The position numbers and the translations under genes are program-made. From positions 186,001 through 250,000 of the forward strand of contig WGMT01000024.1 in assembly GCA_016124945.1 (NCBI GenBank): a stretch of DNA of 64,000 nucleotides. The letters are read 5' to 3'. This DNA is from a bacterium. Its GTDB lineage: Bacteria; Chloroflexota; Anaerolineae; Caldilineales; Caldilineaceae. Of this stretch, positions 17,890 through 25,530 are shown piece after piece (positions within the stretch are counted from its first letter, which is position 1; every line of letters starts with the position of its first letter). Below the pieces are notes generated by a model that did no database searches, had not been told where the DNA came from, and saw only the letters and a list, made by a program, of their open reading frames with translations.

Positions 17890-18216
17890 GTGGCTCTTGA
17901 CTTTTGGCGCAATGTCGCCGTGATCTGGCTCTGCATGCAGGGCTTTGTCCTGTTGCTGATCCCCCTTGCCATCACCTACGGCATGGTGCTGGGGATTAAT
18001 TGGGTGTTGGCCAAGACGCCGCCGATCTTCCACAAAGCCCAAGGATACAGCCGCCTCGTACGCGACAAGACCGATCTCTACGCAGGCAAGGTTGCCGATC
18101 CTCTGATCCGCGCCCACGGCGCTGCGCAGAAGACGCAGACAGTCTGGTCGCAAATCGTAGAATCTGAGGACGATCCCGCGTCTCGTTCGTCCTCGCAGCG
18201 TTTACCGAACCGGTAG
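17890..18216 (+). CDS. small membrane protein, unknown function
   Basis: A 108-residue protein starting with GTG at 17890, preceded by AGAGAGGA at good distance. One long hydrophobic stretch (about residues 8-38, IWLCMQGFVLLLIPLAITYG and beyond) is followed by a basic, soluble C-terminal half. No family is recognised. It is followed after 31 bases by another tiny membrane protein in the same direction, so the two probably form an operon. A readable promoter precedes it. Confidence 0.7.
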   Translation: MALDFWRNVAVIWLCMQGFVLLLIPLAITYGMVLGINWVLAKTPPIFHKAQGYSRLVRDKTDLYAGKVADPLIRAHGAAQKTQTVWSQIVESEDDPASRSSSQRLPNR

Positions 18217-18247
18217 ATTATCCTCCATCCGCCAGAAAGGATTTCGT

Positions 18248-18457
18248 ATGAAAGATTCTCCCCGCATAGGTGTTGTCGTCTTTGGTGTGCTTGTTGGGGC
18301 CTTCTTGGGCGGCGCGTTTGCCTGGTTGGCCTCGAATCGAGACACCAGCGACGGCGATCCTGCCATTGCCAATCTCGGTCCGTCAGATTACTTTCAACTG
18401 GGCATCGGCGTGTTAACCTTGGCGCGACAGTTCGGTGCGCTGATCCAAAAGACCTAA
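18248..18457 (+). CDS. small YtxH-like membrane protein
   Basis: A 69-residue protein with an N-terminal glycine-rich transmembrane segment (IGVVVFGVLVGAFLGGAFAWLA), then a short polar linker and an amphipathic helix. The gly-rich helix resembles YtxH/GlsB-type small stress membrane proteins, but the assignment is weak. AGAAAGGA precedes the ATG. It pairs with the small membrane protein upstream and is followed by a long hairpin at 18488-18558. Confidence 0.65.
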   Translation: MKDSPRIGVVVFGVLVGAFLGGAFAWLASNRDTSDGDPAIANLGPSDYFQLGIGVLTLARQFGALIQKT

Positions 18458-18487
18458 ATTATCTGTAACTGTACAGCCGCTTATCGT

Positions 18488-18558
18488 AAGGGTTTGCGTG
18501 GGGCCGAAACAGATGTAGCTCCATTGACGGGCGCTGCTTCGGCTCCACGCAAACCCTT
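18488..18558. terminator. long hairpin, 21-bp arms
   Basis: Arms 18488-18508 and 18538-18558 pair at 20 of 21 positions (the odd position is a G-U on one strand) around a 29-base loop. It lies 30 bases past the small membrane gene and 68 bases before the reductase gene. No T tract follows, so it may act as a barrier, mRNA stabiliser or mobile repeat. Confidence 0.5.
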
Positions 18559-18626
18559 GCATGCCTGTATAGTTACAATCATTTTTTCACTGTAATTTTA
18601 GGACAAACACTTAAAGGAGTCTGAAG

Positions 18627-20027
18627 TTGACCAGCCAATTGGGAACAGGAGCGCGTCCCCTGCGGGTCGCCATCGTCGGTGCAGGACCGTCAGGCTTCTA
18701 CGCCGCAGGTGCCTTGCTCCAGCAGAAAGACTATCACGTTTCCATCGATATCTTCGACCGGCTACCCACCCCTTATGGCCTGGTTCGCTATGGTGTCGCC
18801 CCTGATCACCAGAAGATCAAATCGGTGATCAAGGTTTACGAACGCACAATGGCTGATTCTCGTGTCCGCTACTTCGGCAATGTAGACCTGGGCAGCGACA
18901 TCACACAGCCTGAACTCAAGCAACATTACGATCAGATCATCTACGCCGTGGGTGCACTCTCAGACCGCCGCCTCGACATCCCCGGCGAGGACCTGCCCGG
19001 GAGTTTCTCGGCCACCGAGTTTGTGGCCTGGTACAACGGCCACCCTGATTTCGTCGACTACGAAGTCGATCTCAGTGTGGAAAGTGCCGTCGTCGTCGGC
19101 GTGGGCAATGTTGCCATGGACGTGACCCGCATTCTGGCCAAGTCGGTGGATGAACTTTCGAAGACAGACATTGCCGATCACGCGCTGGAAAAGCTCGCCC
19201 ACAGCAACATCAAGCACATTCACATCATTGCCCGTCGCGGACCGGTGCAGGCCAAGTTCACCAACCCCGAAATCAAAGAACTGGGCGAGCTGGAAGTGGC
19301 CGACGTCATCGTCAAGCCCGAGGATCTCGTCCTCGACGCCGCCAGCGAAGCTGAACTGGCGGCAGACCGCACCACGCAGCGCAACATGGAGACGCTGCGC
19401 GAGTTCGCCGAACGGGGTGTCACCGGCAAACCGCGCCAGATCCACTTCCACTTCCTACGTTCGCCTGTAGAAATCTGCGGCGACGGTCAGGTGACCAGTG
19501 TACGCATGGAGAAGAACCTCCTCGTCGCCAAAGAAGACAACTACATCGCCTGCGAAGGCATCGGCGAATTCGACGATCTGCCCGCCGGTCTTGTCTTTCG
19601 CGCCATCGGCTACCGCAGCGTCCCGATTCCCGGTGTCCCCTTCTACGATCGCTGGGGGCTGATTCCCAACCAGGGTGGACGGGTCACCGCCACCCACAAG
19701 GGAGAAACCGTCCCCGGTGAGTATGTTGTGGGGTGGGCCAAGCGTGGGCCGACGGGTATTATCGGCACCAACAAGCCCGACGCCGTCGAGACCGTCAACC
19801 TGATGCTCGAAGACGTGCCCAACCTCACACCCGTCGCCGACGCCAACCCATCTGCTGTGGTGCAACTGCTCCAGAGCCGCAACGTCGATTACATCAACTT
19901 CATCGACTGGCAATTCCTCGACCAAGTAGAAGTCAAGCGCGGCGCACCGCAAGGACGGCCGCGCGTCAAGATCACCGACGTGGACGAGATGCTGGATCTG
20001 GTCCGCTCGAAGCAGGGGGAAGAGTAA
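18627..20027 (+). CDS. ferredoxin--NADP+ reductase, adrenodoxin-reductase (FprA) type
   Basis: A flavoprotein that passes electrons between NADPH and ferredoxin. An FAD-binding dinucleotide fold opens the protein (VAIVGAGPSGFYAA, about residues 12-25), followed by the family motif PTPYGLVRYGVAPDHQKIK. The NADP-binding fold is GVGNVAMDVTRIL (about 157-169). The C-terminal WAKRGPTGIIGTNKPDA is a hallmark of the FprA/adrenodoxin reductase group. The start is TTG at 18627 with AAAGGAG seven bases upstream. The 466-residue length is normal. The gene stands alone, with a hairpin before it and a strong terminator after it. Its ferredoxin partner is not in the window. Confidence 0.94.
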   Translation: MTSQLGTGARPLRVAIVGAGPSGFYAAGALLQQKDYHVSIDIFDRLPTPYGLVRYGVAPDHQKIKSVIKVYERTMADSRVRYFGNVDLGSDITQPELKQHYDQIIYAVGALSDRRLDIPGEDLPGSFSATEFVAWYNGHPDFVDYEVDLSVESAVVVGVGNVAMDVTRILAKSVDELSKTDIADHALEKLAHSNIKHIHIIARRGPVQAKFTNPEIKELGELEVADVIVKPEDLVLDAASEAELAADRTTQRNMETLREFAERGVTGKPRQIHFHFLRSPVEICGDGQVTSVRMEKNLLVAKEDNYIACEGIGEFDDLPAGLVFRAIGYRSVPIPGVPFYDRWGLIPNQGGRVTATHKGETVPGEYVVGWAKRGPTGIIGTNKPDAVETVNLMLEDVPNLTPVADANPSAVVQLLQSRNVDYINFIDWQFLDQVEVKRGAPQGRPRVKITDVDEMLDLVRSKQGEE

Positions 20028-20034
20028 TACAAAT

Positions 20035-20076
20035 AAAAAGCGCCGGTCATTCTTCAGAACGACCGGCGCTTTTTGA
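20035..20076. terminator. bidirectional intrinsic terminator
   Basis: A perfect 14-bp stem (AAAAAGCGCCGGTC and its complement) ends in a T run in both directions. It serves the reductase gene ending at 20027 and the convergent DUF3037 gene ending at 20086. Confidence 0.93.
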
Positions 20077-20085
20077 TTTAGTCCC

Positions 20086-20481
20086 CTACCGCACCATGGC
20101 ATCCATCAACTTTTCCAATGCCTCTGCCGGATCGACACACCGCCCGCAGTGGATCACCGAGGGCTGGATCACCGTGCTGCGCGGCGCTGTGAGCCAGTGG
20201 AAGCGATCCGCCAACGGCAACGCACCAATCGGCCCTGCACCCCTCGCAATTGCAGGGATCAGCGCCAGGTGCTCTACGGCTACGTCAATGTCAAAGCCCG
20301 CCGGGGCCAGCGCCGCCAACCGTGGACGGTTTAACTCGACGCACGCATCCAGAAAACGCCGCGTCCGACAGAAGAGGATCACGCCGGCGTTAATAAACTC
20401 GCCCCGTTCCACCGCCGGCACCACACGGATCACCGCATAATCGAACGACGTCGGACGCAGATTAGAGGGCTGTTCGGGCAC
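20086..20481 (-). CDS. DUF3037 family protein
   Basis: The sequence FDYAVIRVVPAVERGEFINAGVILFCRTRRFL matches the conserved N-terminal block of the DUF3037 family, whose function is unknown. The preferred start is GTG at 20481, six bases after GGAGG. An ATG at 20514 lies deeper inside the upstream gene and has no ribosome site. The gene overlaps the stop of the HipA-like kinase gene by 20 bases, so the two are translationally coupled. In many genomes DUF3037 and HipA-like kinase genes are neighbours, which suggests that the proteins act together. There is no catalytic motif that I can identify. Confidence 0.85.
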   Translation of the reverse strand: MPEQPSNLRPTSFDYAVIRVVPAVERGEFINAGVILFCRTRRFLDACVELNRPRLAALAPAGFDIDVAVEHLALIPAIARGAGPIGALPLADRFHWLTAPRSTVIQPSVIHCGRCVDPAEALEKLMDAMVR

Positions 20482-21253
20482 GGGCCGCCTCCTGCAAAAA
20501 GGCGTCGGCGGCATCCCGGCGCGCAGACAGATACGCTACGTAGCCCTGTCGGTGCGCGTCTACGTCCTCGAAGAGCGTTTCACCGCCCAACCACTGCTCG
20601 GGGACCAGATCGACGATGGCTCGAATCAGATCGTCTGAAAGCAAAGGACGTAACTTGCGATCCGCCTCGTCCAGGTGATCGGCCAGTTTGAGCAGCGTGT
20701 GTTGCCGGATCATGGGGAAAGGGCTGCCCACGCGCTCACGGAAGCCGTCCCAACTGTGGTGGAAGTAGAGCGACGCCCCATGATCGATGAGCCACAGATC
20801 GTCCTGCCACACCAGCATGTTCACATTGCGCGGCGTCCGATCCACATTGGTGACGTAGGCGTCGAACCAGACGATTTCCGATGCCAGCATTGCATCCGGC
20901 GGCGGCGCCAGGAGGATGTTGAAATCGAAGGCGTTGCTCAGGTAGCGTAGCCCCAGGTTAAGCCCGATGCTGGCTTTGAGCAGATCCTGAATTTCAGGAT
21001 CACCCTCCGATCGGCCCAGCGTCTCGTCCATGGTCATTAGCACCACTTCCGGCACACGAAAGCCCAGCGCACGCCCAATCTCACCAGAAATCAACTCCGC
21101 GATCAATGCCTTCGCACCCTGGCCGGCGCCTACAAACTTCATCGCATAGAGCGCGCCGTCGTCGGCTTCGACCACGGCAGGCAGCGATCCACCTTCACGC
21201 AACGGCGTTACATAGCGTGTGGCGAACACAGTACGAATCGATGGCTGCTTCAT
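20462..21253 (-). CDS. HipA-like kinase domain protein (DUF3037-associated)
   Basis: A 263-residue protein. The C-lobe motifs of HipA kinases are visible: DAYVTNVDRTPRNVNMLVW resembles the catalytic loop (Asp, then Asn residues), and DDLWLIDHGASLYFHH resembles the metal-binding D-x-x segment. An N-terminal YAMKFVGAGQGAKALIAELI could supply the ATP-binding Lys. Unlike classic HipA it lacks the N-terminal subdomain, and no HipB-type DNA-binding antitoxin is adjacent. Its partner is instead the overlapping DUF3037 gene. Kinase activity and substrate are unproven. The two genes run convergent to the reductase. Confidence 0.8.
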   Translation of the reverse strand: MKQPSIRTVFATRYVTPLREGGSLPAVVEADDGALYAMKFVGAGQGAKALIAELISGEIGRALGFRVPEVVLMTMDETLGRSEGDPEIQDLLKASIGLNLGLRYLSNAFDFNILLAPPPDAMLASEIVWFDAYVTNVDRTPRNVNMLVWQDDLWLIDHGASLYFHHSWDGFRERVGSPFPMIRQHTLLKLADHLDEADRKLRPLLSDDLIRAIVDLVPEQWLGGETLFEDVDAHRQGYVAYLSARRDAADAFLQEAARARTAL

Positions 21254-21350
21254 TCAATCTCCCAGGGGATGGTTTCGGTGCACAACTCCACCTATGATAG
21301 ACTTGGTCTGTTGTGCCGTCAACAAAAACGACGATTTAAGCAGACGCAGA

Positions 21351-21443
21351 ATAGAACGCGGATTGGGCGGATTGAGCAGATGGTTGCAGATTCATCAGGA
21401 ATTTCTGCTTTAATCCGAAAGATCCGCCCAATCCGCGTTCTAT
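21351..21443. repeat. 22-bp inverted repeat upstream of the SufT-like gene
   Basis: Arms 21351-21372 and 21422-21443 are perfect complements (they begin ATAGAACGCGGATTGGGC) around a 49-base loop. It sits between divergent genes, so it is not a terminator. It ends 37 bases before the ATG at 21480 and could influence that leader. Words such as AACGCGGATT recur in the repeat at 22714-22791 in altered form. Confidence 0.85.
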
Positions 21444-21479
21444 CTATCCGCGTTCTATTTATCCATTTGAGAGAATCTC

Positions 21480-21887
21480 ATGACATCTACCTTGCAGCCG
21501 GAACACCTGCGCGAGTCGTTGAAGCAGGTGATCGACCCTGAAATCTTTGAAAATATCGTAGATCTGGGCCTTGTCTACGGCGTGGCTGTGGAAGAGGCCG
21601 ATCACGTCGTCGTCACCATGACGTTGACCACACCCCACTGCCCTATGGGGCCTGAGATCATTGAAAGCGTCGAGAAGACAATCATGTCCGAAGGCGCGCA
21701 CTCCGTCGCCGTGAACATTGTGTGGGAACCGGCGTGGACGCCCTTCATGATGACCGATGAACTCAAAAATCAGTTGGGCATTGCCGAACCGGAACCTACG
21801 CTGGAAATCGATCCACCACCGCCGCCCCCACCTGCTCCGCGTAAGCCGGAGAAGAAGGGGCTATTCTCCCGCATTTTTGGATGGTAG
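21480..21887 (+). CDS. SufT/MIP18-type iron-sulfur assembly protein (DUF59)
   Basis: The MIP18 domain (about residues 8-98) shows the family signature VIDPEIFENIVDLGLVYGV and TTPHCPMGP, with the conserved Cys. It is followed by a Pro-rich, basic C-terminal tail (about 105-135). Members such as SufT and PaaD help mature Fe-S proteins. The start ATG at 21480 comes after a repeat-containing leader. It is followed at 18 bases by the phosphodiesterase gene; co-transcription is likely but functionally unexplained. Confidence 0.88.
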   Translation: MTSTLQPEHLRESLKQVIDPEIFENIVDLGLVYGVAVEEADHVVVTMTLTTPHCPMGPEIIESVEKTIMSEGAHSVAVNIVWEPAWTPFMMTDELKNQLGIAEPEPTLEIDPPPPPPPAPRKPEKKGLFSRIFGW

Positions 21888-21905
21888 AAAGGCCATCGCC
21901 ACTGT

Positions 21906-22655
21906 ATGTCTCCCCAAAAGACCCATCGAACACAGATCTTCGCACACCGAGGCGCCAAAGCCGTCGCGCCGGAAAATACCCTGCCCGCCTTCCAGAAAGC
22001 ACTGGAAATGGGCGCCGCCGGCGTGGAATTAGACGTCCAATGTAGCGTAGACGGCGTCATGGTTGTCCACCACGACTTCACCGTGGATCGCCTTACCAAT
22101 GGCACGGGCAAGATCGCTGAACTGTCCTACGCTCAACTTGCCCAACTCGACGCCGGCAGCCATTTCGACGTCTCCTTTGCCGGTACGCCCATTCCCACAC
22201 TGGAGCAGGTCTTCGATCTCATCGGTGACCGTTGCCAGGTGAACATCGAGATCAAGTCTATGGCCTGGGACGGCGGCCCCGAAGTCGAAGCCGTGGTGCG
22301 TTTCGTCCAACAGCGCAAACTGCACGATCAGGTCATCGTCTCCAGCTTCAACCCGGTTTCCCTCATTGCCATGCGCTGGCATGATCCCAAGATCCCGTTG
22401 GGGTTGCTCTACCACCAGGCGCTGCCCATCTTCCTCAGCCGCGCGTGGACAGGTCCACTCATTGCGCCGGAAGCGTTGCATCCCCACTACACCCTCATCG
22501 ACGCCGCCTACATGCAATGGGCGCGCAGCCAGGGTCACTTCGTCAACACATGGACGGTCAACGACCTGGCCGAAGCGCAGCGTCTCGTCGATCTGGGCGT
22601 AGACACGATCATTTCCGATGTACCCGATATGCTGATGAAGGGGATCGGGGACTAG
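21906..22655 (+). CDS. glpQ: glycerophosphodiester phosphodiesterase
   Basis: It hydrolyses glycerophosphodiesters to glycerol-3-phosphate and an alcohol. The cytosolic GDPD TIM-barrel motifs are present: IFAHRGAKAVAPENTLPAF (His and Arg plus the metal-binding Glu), GVELDVQCSVDGVMVVHHD (Glu, Asp, His), and NIEIKS. The C-terminal NTWTVND is typical. At 249 residues with no signal peptide it is a cytosolic type. The end of the gene runs into a repeat made of GGGGATC and GGGGACT words. The symbol is used in the family sense. Confidence 0.92.
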   Translation: MSPQKTHRTQIFAHRGAKAVAPENTLPAFQKALEMGAAGVELDVQCSVDGVMVVHHDFTVDRLTNGTGKIAELSYAQLAQLDAGSHFDVSFAGTPIPTLEQVFDLIGDRCQVNIEIKSMAWDGGPEVEAVVRFVQQRKLHDQVIVSSFNPVSLIAMRWHDPKIPLGLLYHQALPIFLSRAWTGPLIAPEALHPHYTLIDAAYMQWARSQGHFVNTWTVNDLAEAQRLVDLGVDTIISDVPDMLMKGIGD

Positions 22656-22800
22656 GGATCGGGGACTGGGGACTGGGAATAGGATCTTCCCACAACGTTC
22701 GATTGAATTTTTTGTAAACACGGATTGGAGGAAACACGGATCGGCAGGAAAATCTGGTTGCGATCCGAGTTTTTTACGAACCGTGTTTAAAACTTCTGTG
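22640..22800. repeat. heptamer repeat plus hairpin after the phosphodiesterase gene
   Basis: Positions 22640-22682 carry GGGGATC, GGGGACT and AGGGATC heptamers in tandem. From about 22714 to 22791 a nested inverted repeat follows: AAACACGG words pair with CCGTGTTT, with an inner GGATCG paired with CGATCC. The GGGGACT type also occurs at 40918-40980. Confidence 0.75.
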
Positions 22801-22866
22801 ACCAATTGCGCGACAACCGGCTCGACCCAATCTTTAATCATCATTCATCTTTTCAAGTGAGCACCC

Positions 22867-24018
22867 ATGACCGATCTCACTTCGCTCTCTTCTCTTTGGC
22901 GGCCAGAGTTTCCGGGGCTGGAACGCAGTACGTACATGAATACTTGCTCGTTGGGCCAGCTCAGCCGGCGCTCGATTGAGGCGATGAACCGCTACATGGA
23001 GCTGTGGATGAGCTACGGCGCAGCGGCCTGGTATGAACTTTGGCTGGGCGAAATGGCCGACGCCCGCGCCCGTTTTGCCCGCCTCATCAACGCCCAGCCC
23101 CACGAAATCGCCATCCTGCCCAGTGTGGGTGTGGCGCTTAGCATCATCGGCAGCAGCCTCGACTATGATCACCGCAACGAAGTCGTCATCACCGAAATGG
23201 ACTTTCCCACCATCCCCTACCAATGGATGGCCCGCGGTGAAGAAGGGGCCGACGTGCGCCTGCTGACCAGCCCGGATCGCATTCACACGCCGCTGCAAGC
23301 CTTCGCCGATGCCGTCAATGCGCGCACGGCGCTGGTTGCCACCACACACGTCTACTTCACAAGCGGCTGGATCCAGGACATCGCCGCCATCAGCCGCTTG
23401 GCCCACGATGCCGGCGCGCTCTGTGTGATCGACGGCTACCAGGCCGCTGGTCAGATCCCGGTGGACGTGAAAGCCGCTGGTGTCGACGTCTACCTGAGCG
23501 GGGGACTGAAGTGGCTGCTGGGTGGGCCGGGCATCGTCTTCATGTACGTGCGTGAGGAACTCATCCCCCAACTCAACCCGACCACCACCGGCTGGTTCGC
23601 CGCCAAAGATATGTTCAAGTTCAACCCCGAACGTTTCATCCGCGCCGAGGACGCCCGCCGCTTCGAGCCGGGCACGCCTGCCGTGGCCGCCGTCTACACC
23701 GCCAACGCCGGCATGTCCATCATCGAAGAGATCGGCGTCGACGTGGTGTGCGCGCACACCAAAGCGCTGGACGCCGACCTGATCCAGCGCCTGCGCGCCG
23801 CCGGTTTGGAACCGCGCATCCCCGCCGATCTGGAGCGCCACGCCGGGATCGTCATGTTGCCTGTGGACGATCCCGCCGGGCTGGTGCAGGGCTTGAGGGA
23901 TCGAAACGTGATCATCGATTATCGTCCTGGCGCGGTGCGGCTCAGCCCCTACTTCTACAACACCGTCGAAGAAAACCAGATCCTGGTGGACGCCATTGTC
24001 GACGTTCTGAAAGGCTAG
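22867..24018 (+). CDS. PLP-dependent aminotransferase class V (cysteine desulfurase / kynureninase-like)
   Basis: A 383-residue fold-type I PLP enzyme. Its visible features are the cofactor-contact stretch SVGVALSIIG, the Asp of VIDGYQAAGQIPVD that pairs with the pyridine nitrogen, and the Schiff-base Lys at about 215 in SGGLKWLLGGPG. It also has a C-terminal RLSPYFYNTVEE. The sequence resembles cysteine desulfurase/isopenicillin epimerase-like members more than SufS itself, because the SufS Cys loop is not evident. The substrate is therefore unassigned. It begins a three-gene unit with a NUDIX gene after 3 bases and the mevalonate kinase overlapping that. Confidence 0.85.
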   Translation: MTDLTSLSSLWRPEFPGLERSTYMNTCSLGQLSRRSIEAMNRYMELWMSYGAAAWYELWLGEMADARARFARLINAQPHEIAILPSVGVALSIIGSSLDYDHRNEVVITEMDFPTIPYQWMARGEEGADVRLLTSPDRIHTPLQAFADAVNARTALVATTHVYFTSGWIQDIAAISRLAHDAGALCVIDGYQAAGQIPVDVKAAGVDVYLSGGLKWLLGGPGIVFMYVREELIPQLNPTTTGWFAAKDMFKFNPERFIRAEDARRFEPGTPAVAAVYTANAGMSIIEEIGVDVVCAHTKALDADLIQRLRAAGLEPRIPADLERHAGIVMLPVDDPAGLVQGLRDRNVIIDYRPGAVRLSPYFYNTVEENQILVDAIVDVLKG

Positions 24019-24021
24019 ATC

Positions 24022-24468
24022 ATGTCCGAAGGCAAGATTCGGGCCGTTGCCATCGCCGTCATCCGCCGCCCCAAGGACGACGCGATTCTGGCCTGCTATG
24101 GGGACGATCCCAGCGATGGGCGCAGGTTCTACCGTCCACTGGGCGGGGGGATCGAGTTTGGCGAAACCAGCGACACCGCCGTCTACCGCGAACTGCTTGA
24201 AGAGACCGGGGCCGAAGTGAAACCGCTACGCCTGATTACGGTGACAGAGAACATCTTCACCCACCGCGGCCGGCGTGGACACGAGATTGTCTTTATTTGG
24301 GAGTGTCAACTGCTTGATGAAGCCCTTTTCGAGATCGAAGAAATCGTGATCAACGAAAACGGGGCACTGGAAGTGGCGCACTGGGTTCACCCGGATCGCC
24401 TCGCCGCTGATGGTATCCATCTTTACCCCGCCGAGCTGCCACACCTGCTTCGTGTGATACGCAAATGA
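24022..24468 (+). CDS. NUDIX hydrolase
   Basis: The Nudix box G-x5-E-x7-RE-x2-EE-x-G is readable in GGIEFGETSDTAVYREL and the following LEETGA (about residues 37-59). It binds the Mg and diphosphate of a nucleoside-diphosphate-linked substrate. At 148 residues it is a minimal single-domain member. It starts 3 bases after the aminotransferase and its last four bases overlap the mevalonate kinase start (ATGA), so the three genes form one transcription unit. The substrate is unknown. Confidence 0.9.
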   Translation: MSEGKIRAVAIAVIRRPKDDAILACYGDDPSDGRRFYRPLGGGIEFGETSDTAVYRELLEETGAEVKPLRLITVTENIFTHRGRRGHEIVFIWECQLLDEALFEIEEIVINENGALEVAHWVHPDRLAADGIHLYPAELPHLLRVIRK

Positions 24469-25415
24469 CCGAAGTAACCACCACCGCCGGCGCATCCGGC
24501 AAGATCATCCTTTTCGGTGAACATGCGGTTGTCTACAATCGACCGGCCATCGCCGTCCCTGTGACTGAAGTCGGCGCAACCGCTACGGTGACAGACCGAT
24601 CTGTGGGCAATGGCTGTCTGATCATTGCTCACGATTTGCAGCGTGAATTTCTCCTTTCCACTGCCGCCGAGGACGACGCCCTCGCCCTCATCGTGCGCCT
24701 GACGCTGGCCGAACTGGGGCTGTCGGCCGATCCCGATTGGCGAATCGAAGTGCGTAGTACCATTCCCATTGCCAGTGGACTGGGAAGCGGCGCCGCGGTA
24801 AGTACGGCCATTGTGCGTGCCATCCACCGTCACGTGGGGCGGGCGGCATCGCCCGACGTGGTGAGCGCGCTGGTCTACCGCAGCGAGGAAGTCCACCACG
24901 GCACGCCCAGTGGTATCGACAACACCGTCATCGCCTACGAGCGGCCCGTCTGGTTTGTGCGTGGGGAACCGATCCGATCCTTTGTGCCGGCGCAGCCCTT
25001 CCTCATTGCCATCGCCGACAGCGGCATCGCCTCGCCCACCCGCCAAGCTGTGGGCGACGTGCGCCGGGCATGGCAGGCGCAGACTGCGCAGTACGAAGCC
25101 TGGTTCGACGAGGTCGGCGAGATTGTCCACGCTGCCCGCCGCGCCATCGAGGACGGCAACGTCGCCCAACTTGGCCCGCTCATGGACGCCAATCAGCGTC
25201 TCCTCTCCCAAATCGGCGTCAGTTGCCGCGAGTTGGATCTCCTTATCGACGTTGCCCGCGCCGCCGGGGCCGCCGGGGCCAAACTCAGCGGCGGTGGGCG
25301 TGGCGGCAACCTCATCGCCGCTGTAGACGAAAAAACAGCGGCGGCGGTCGCAGATGCGCTGACCGCCGCCGGGGCGAAACGTGTGATTGTCACAGAAGTG
25401 AAGAATGAAGAATGA
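24465..25415 (+). CDS. mvk: mevalonate kinase
   Basis: A GHMP-family kinase that phosphorylates mevalonate in isoprenoid synthesis. Family motifs are present: N-terminal ASGKIILFGEHAVVYNRPAIA, the ATP-binding loop PIASGLGSGAAVSTA, the substrate/catalytic region EEVHHGTPSGIDNTVI, and the C-terminal GGGRGGNLIA. Length (316) fits archaeal and bacterial mevalonate kinases. Other mevalonate-pathway genes are not in the window. The gene end is immediately followed by a GAATGAA heptamer array. The product pathway feeds isopentenyl diphosphate, the substrate chain used by UppS further right. Confidence 0.9.
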   Translation: MTEVTTTAGASGKIILFGEHAVVYNRPAIAVPVTEVGATATVTDRSVGNGCLIIAHDLQREFLLSTAAEDDALALIVRLTLAELGLSADPDWRIEVRSTIPIASGLGSGAAVSTAIVRAIHRHVGRAASPDVVSALVYRSEEVHHGTPSGIDNTVIAYERPVWFVRGEPIRSFVPAQPFLIAIADSGIASPTRQAVGDVRRAWQAQTAQYEAWFDEVGEIVHAARRAIEDGNVAQLGPLMDANQRLLSQIGVSCRELDLLIDVARAAGAAGAKLSGGGRGGNLIAAVDEKTAAAVADALTAAGAKRVIVTEVKNEE

Positions 25416-25530
25416 AGAATGAAGAATGAAGAATGAAGAATGAAGAATGATGATTGGGGAGAGGCTGTACCGTCGTCGATGCCAGTTGCCGCAACAACGG
25501 TCTTTACCCAATCATCATTCTTCATTCATT
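25402..25530. repeat. GAATGAA heptamer array with facing complement between convergent genes
   Basis: GAAGAAT units repeat about six times from 25402 to 25450, and the complementary ATTCTTCATTC lies at about 25513-25528. The inner words GATTGGG and CCCAATC also pair. The whole forms a large hairpin between the mevalonate kinase (+) and nagA (-) genes and touches both stop codons. It may double as a bidirectional terminator. Confidence 0.85.
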
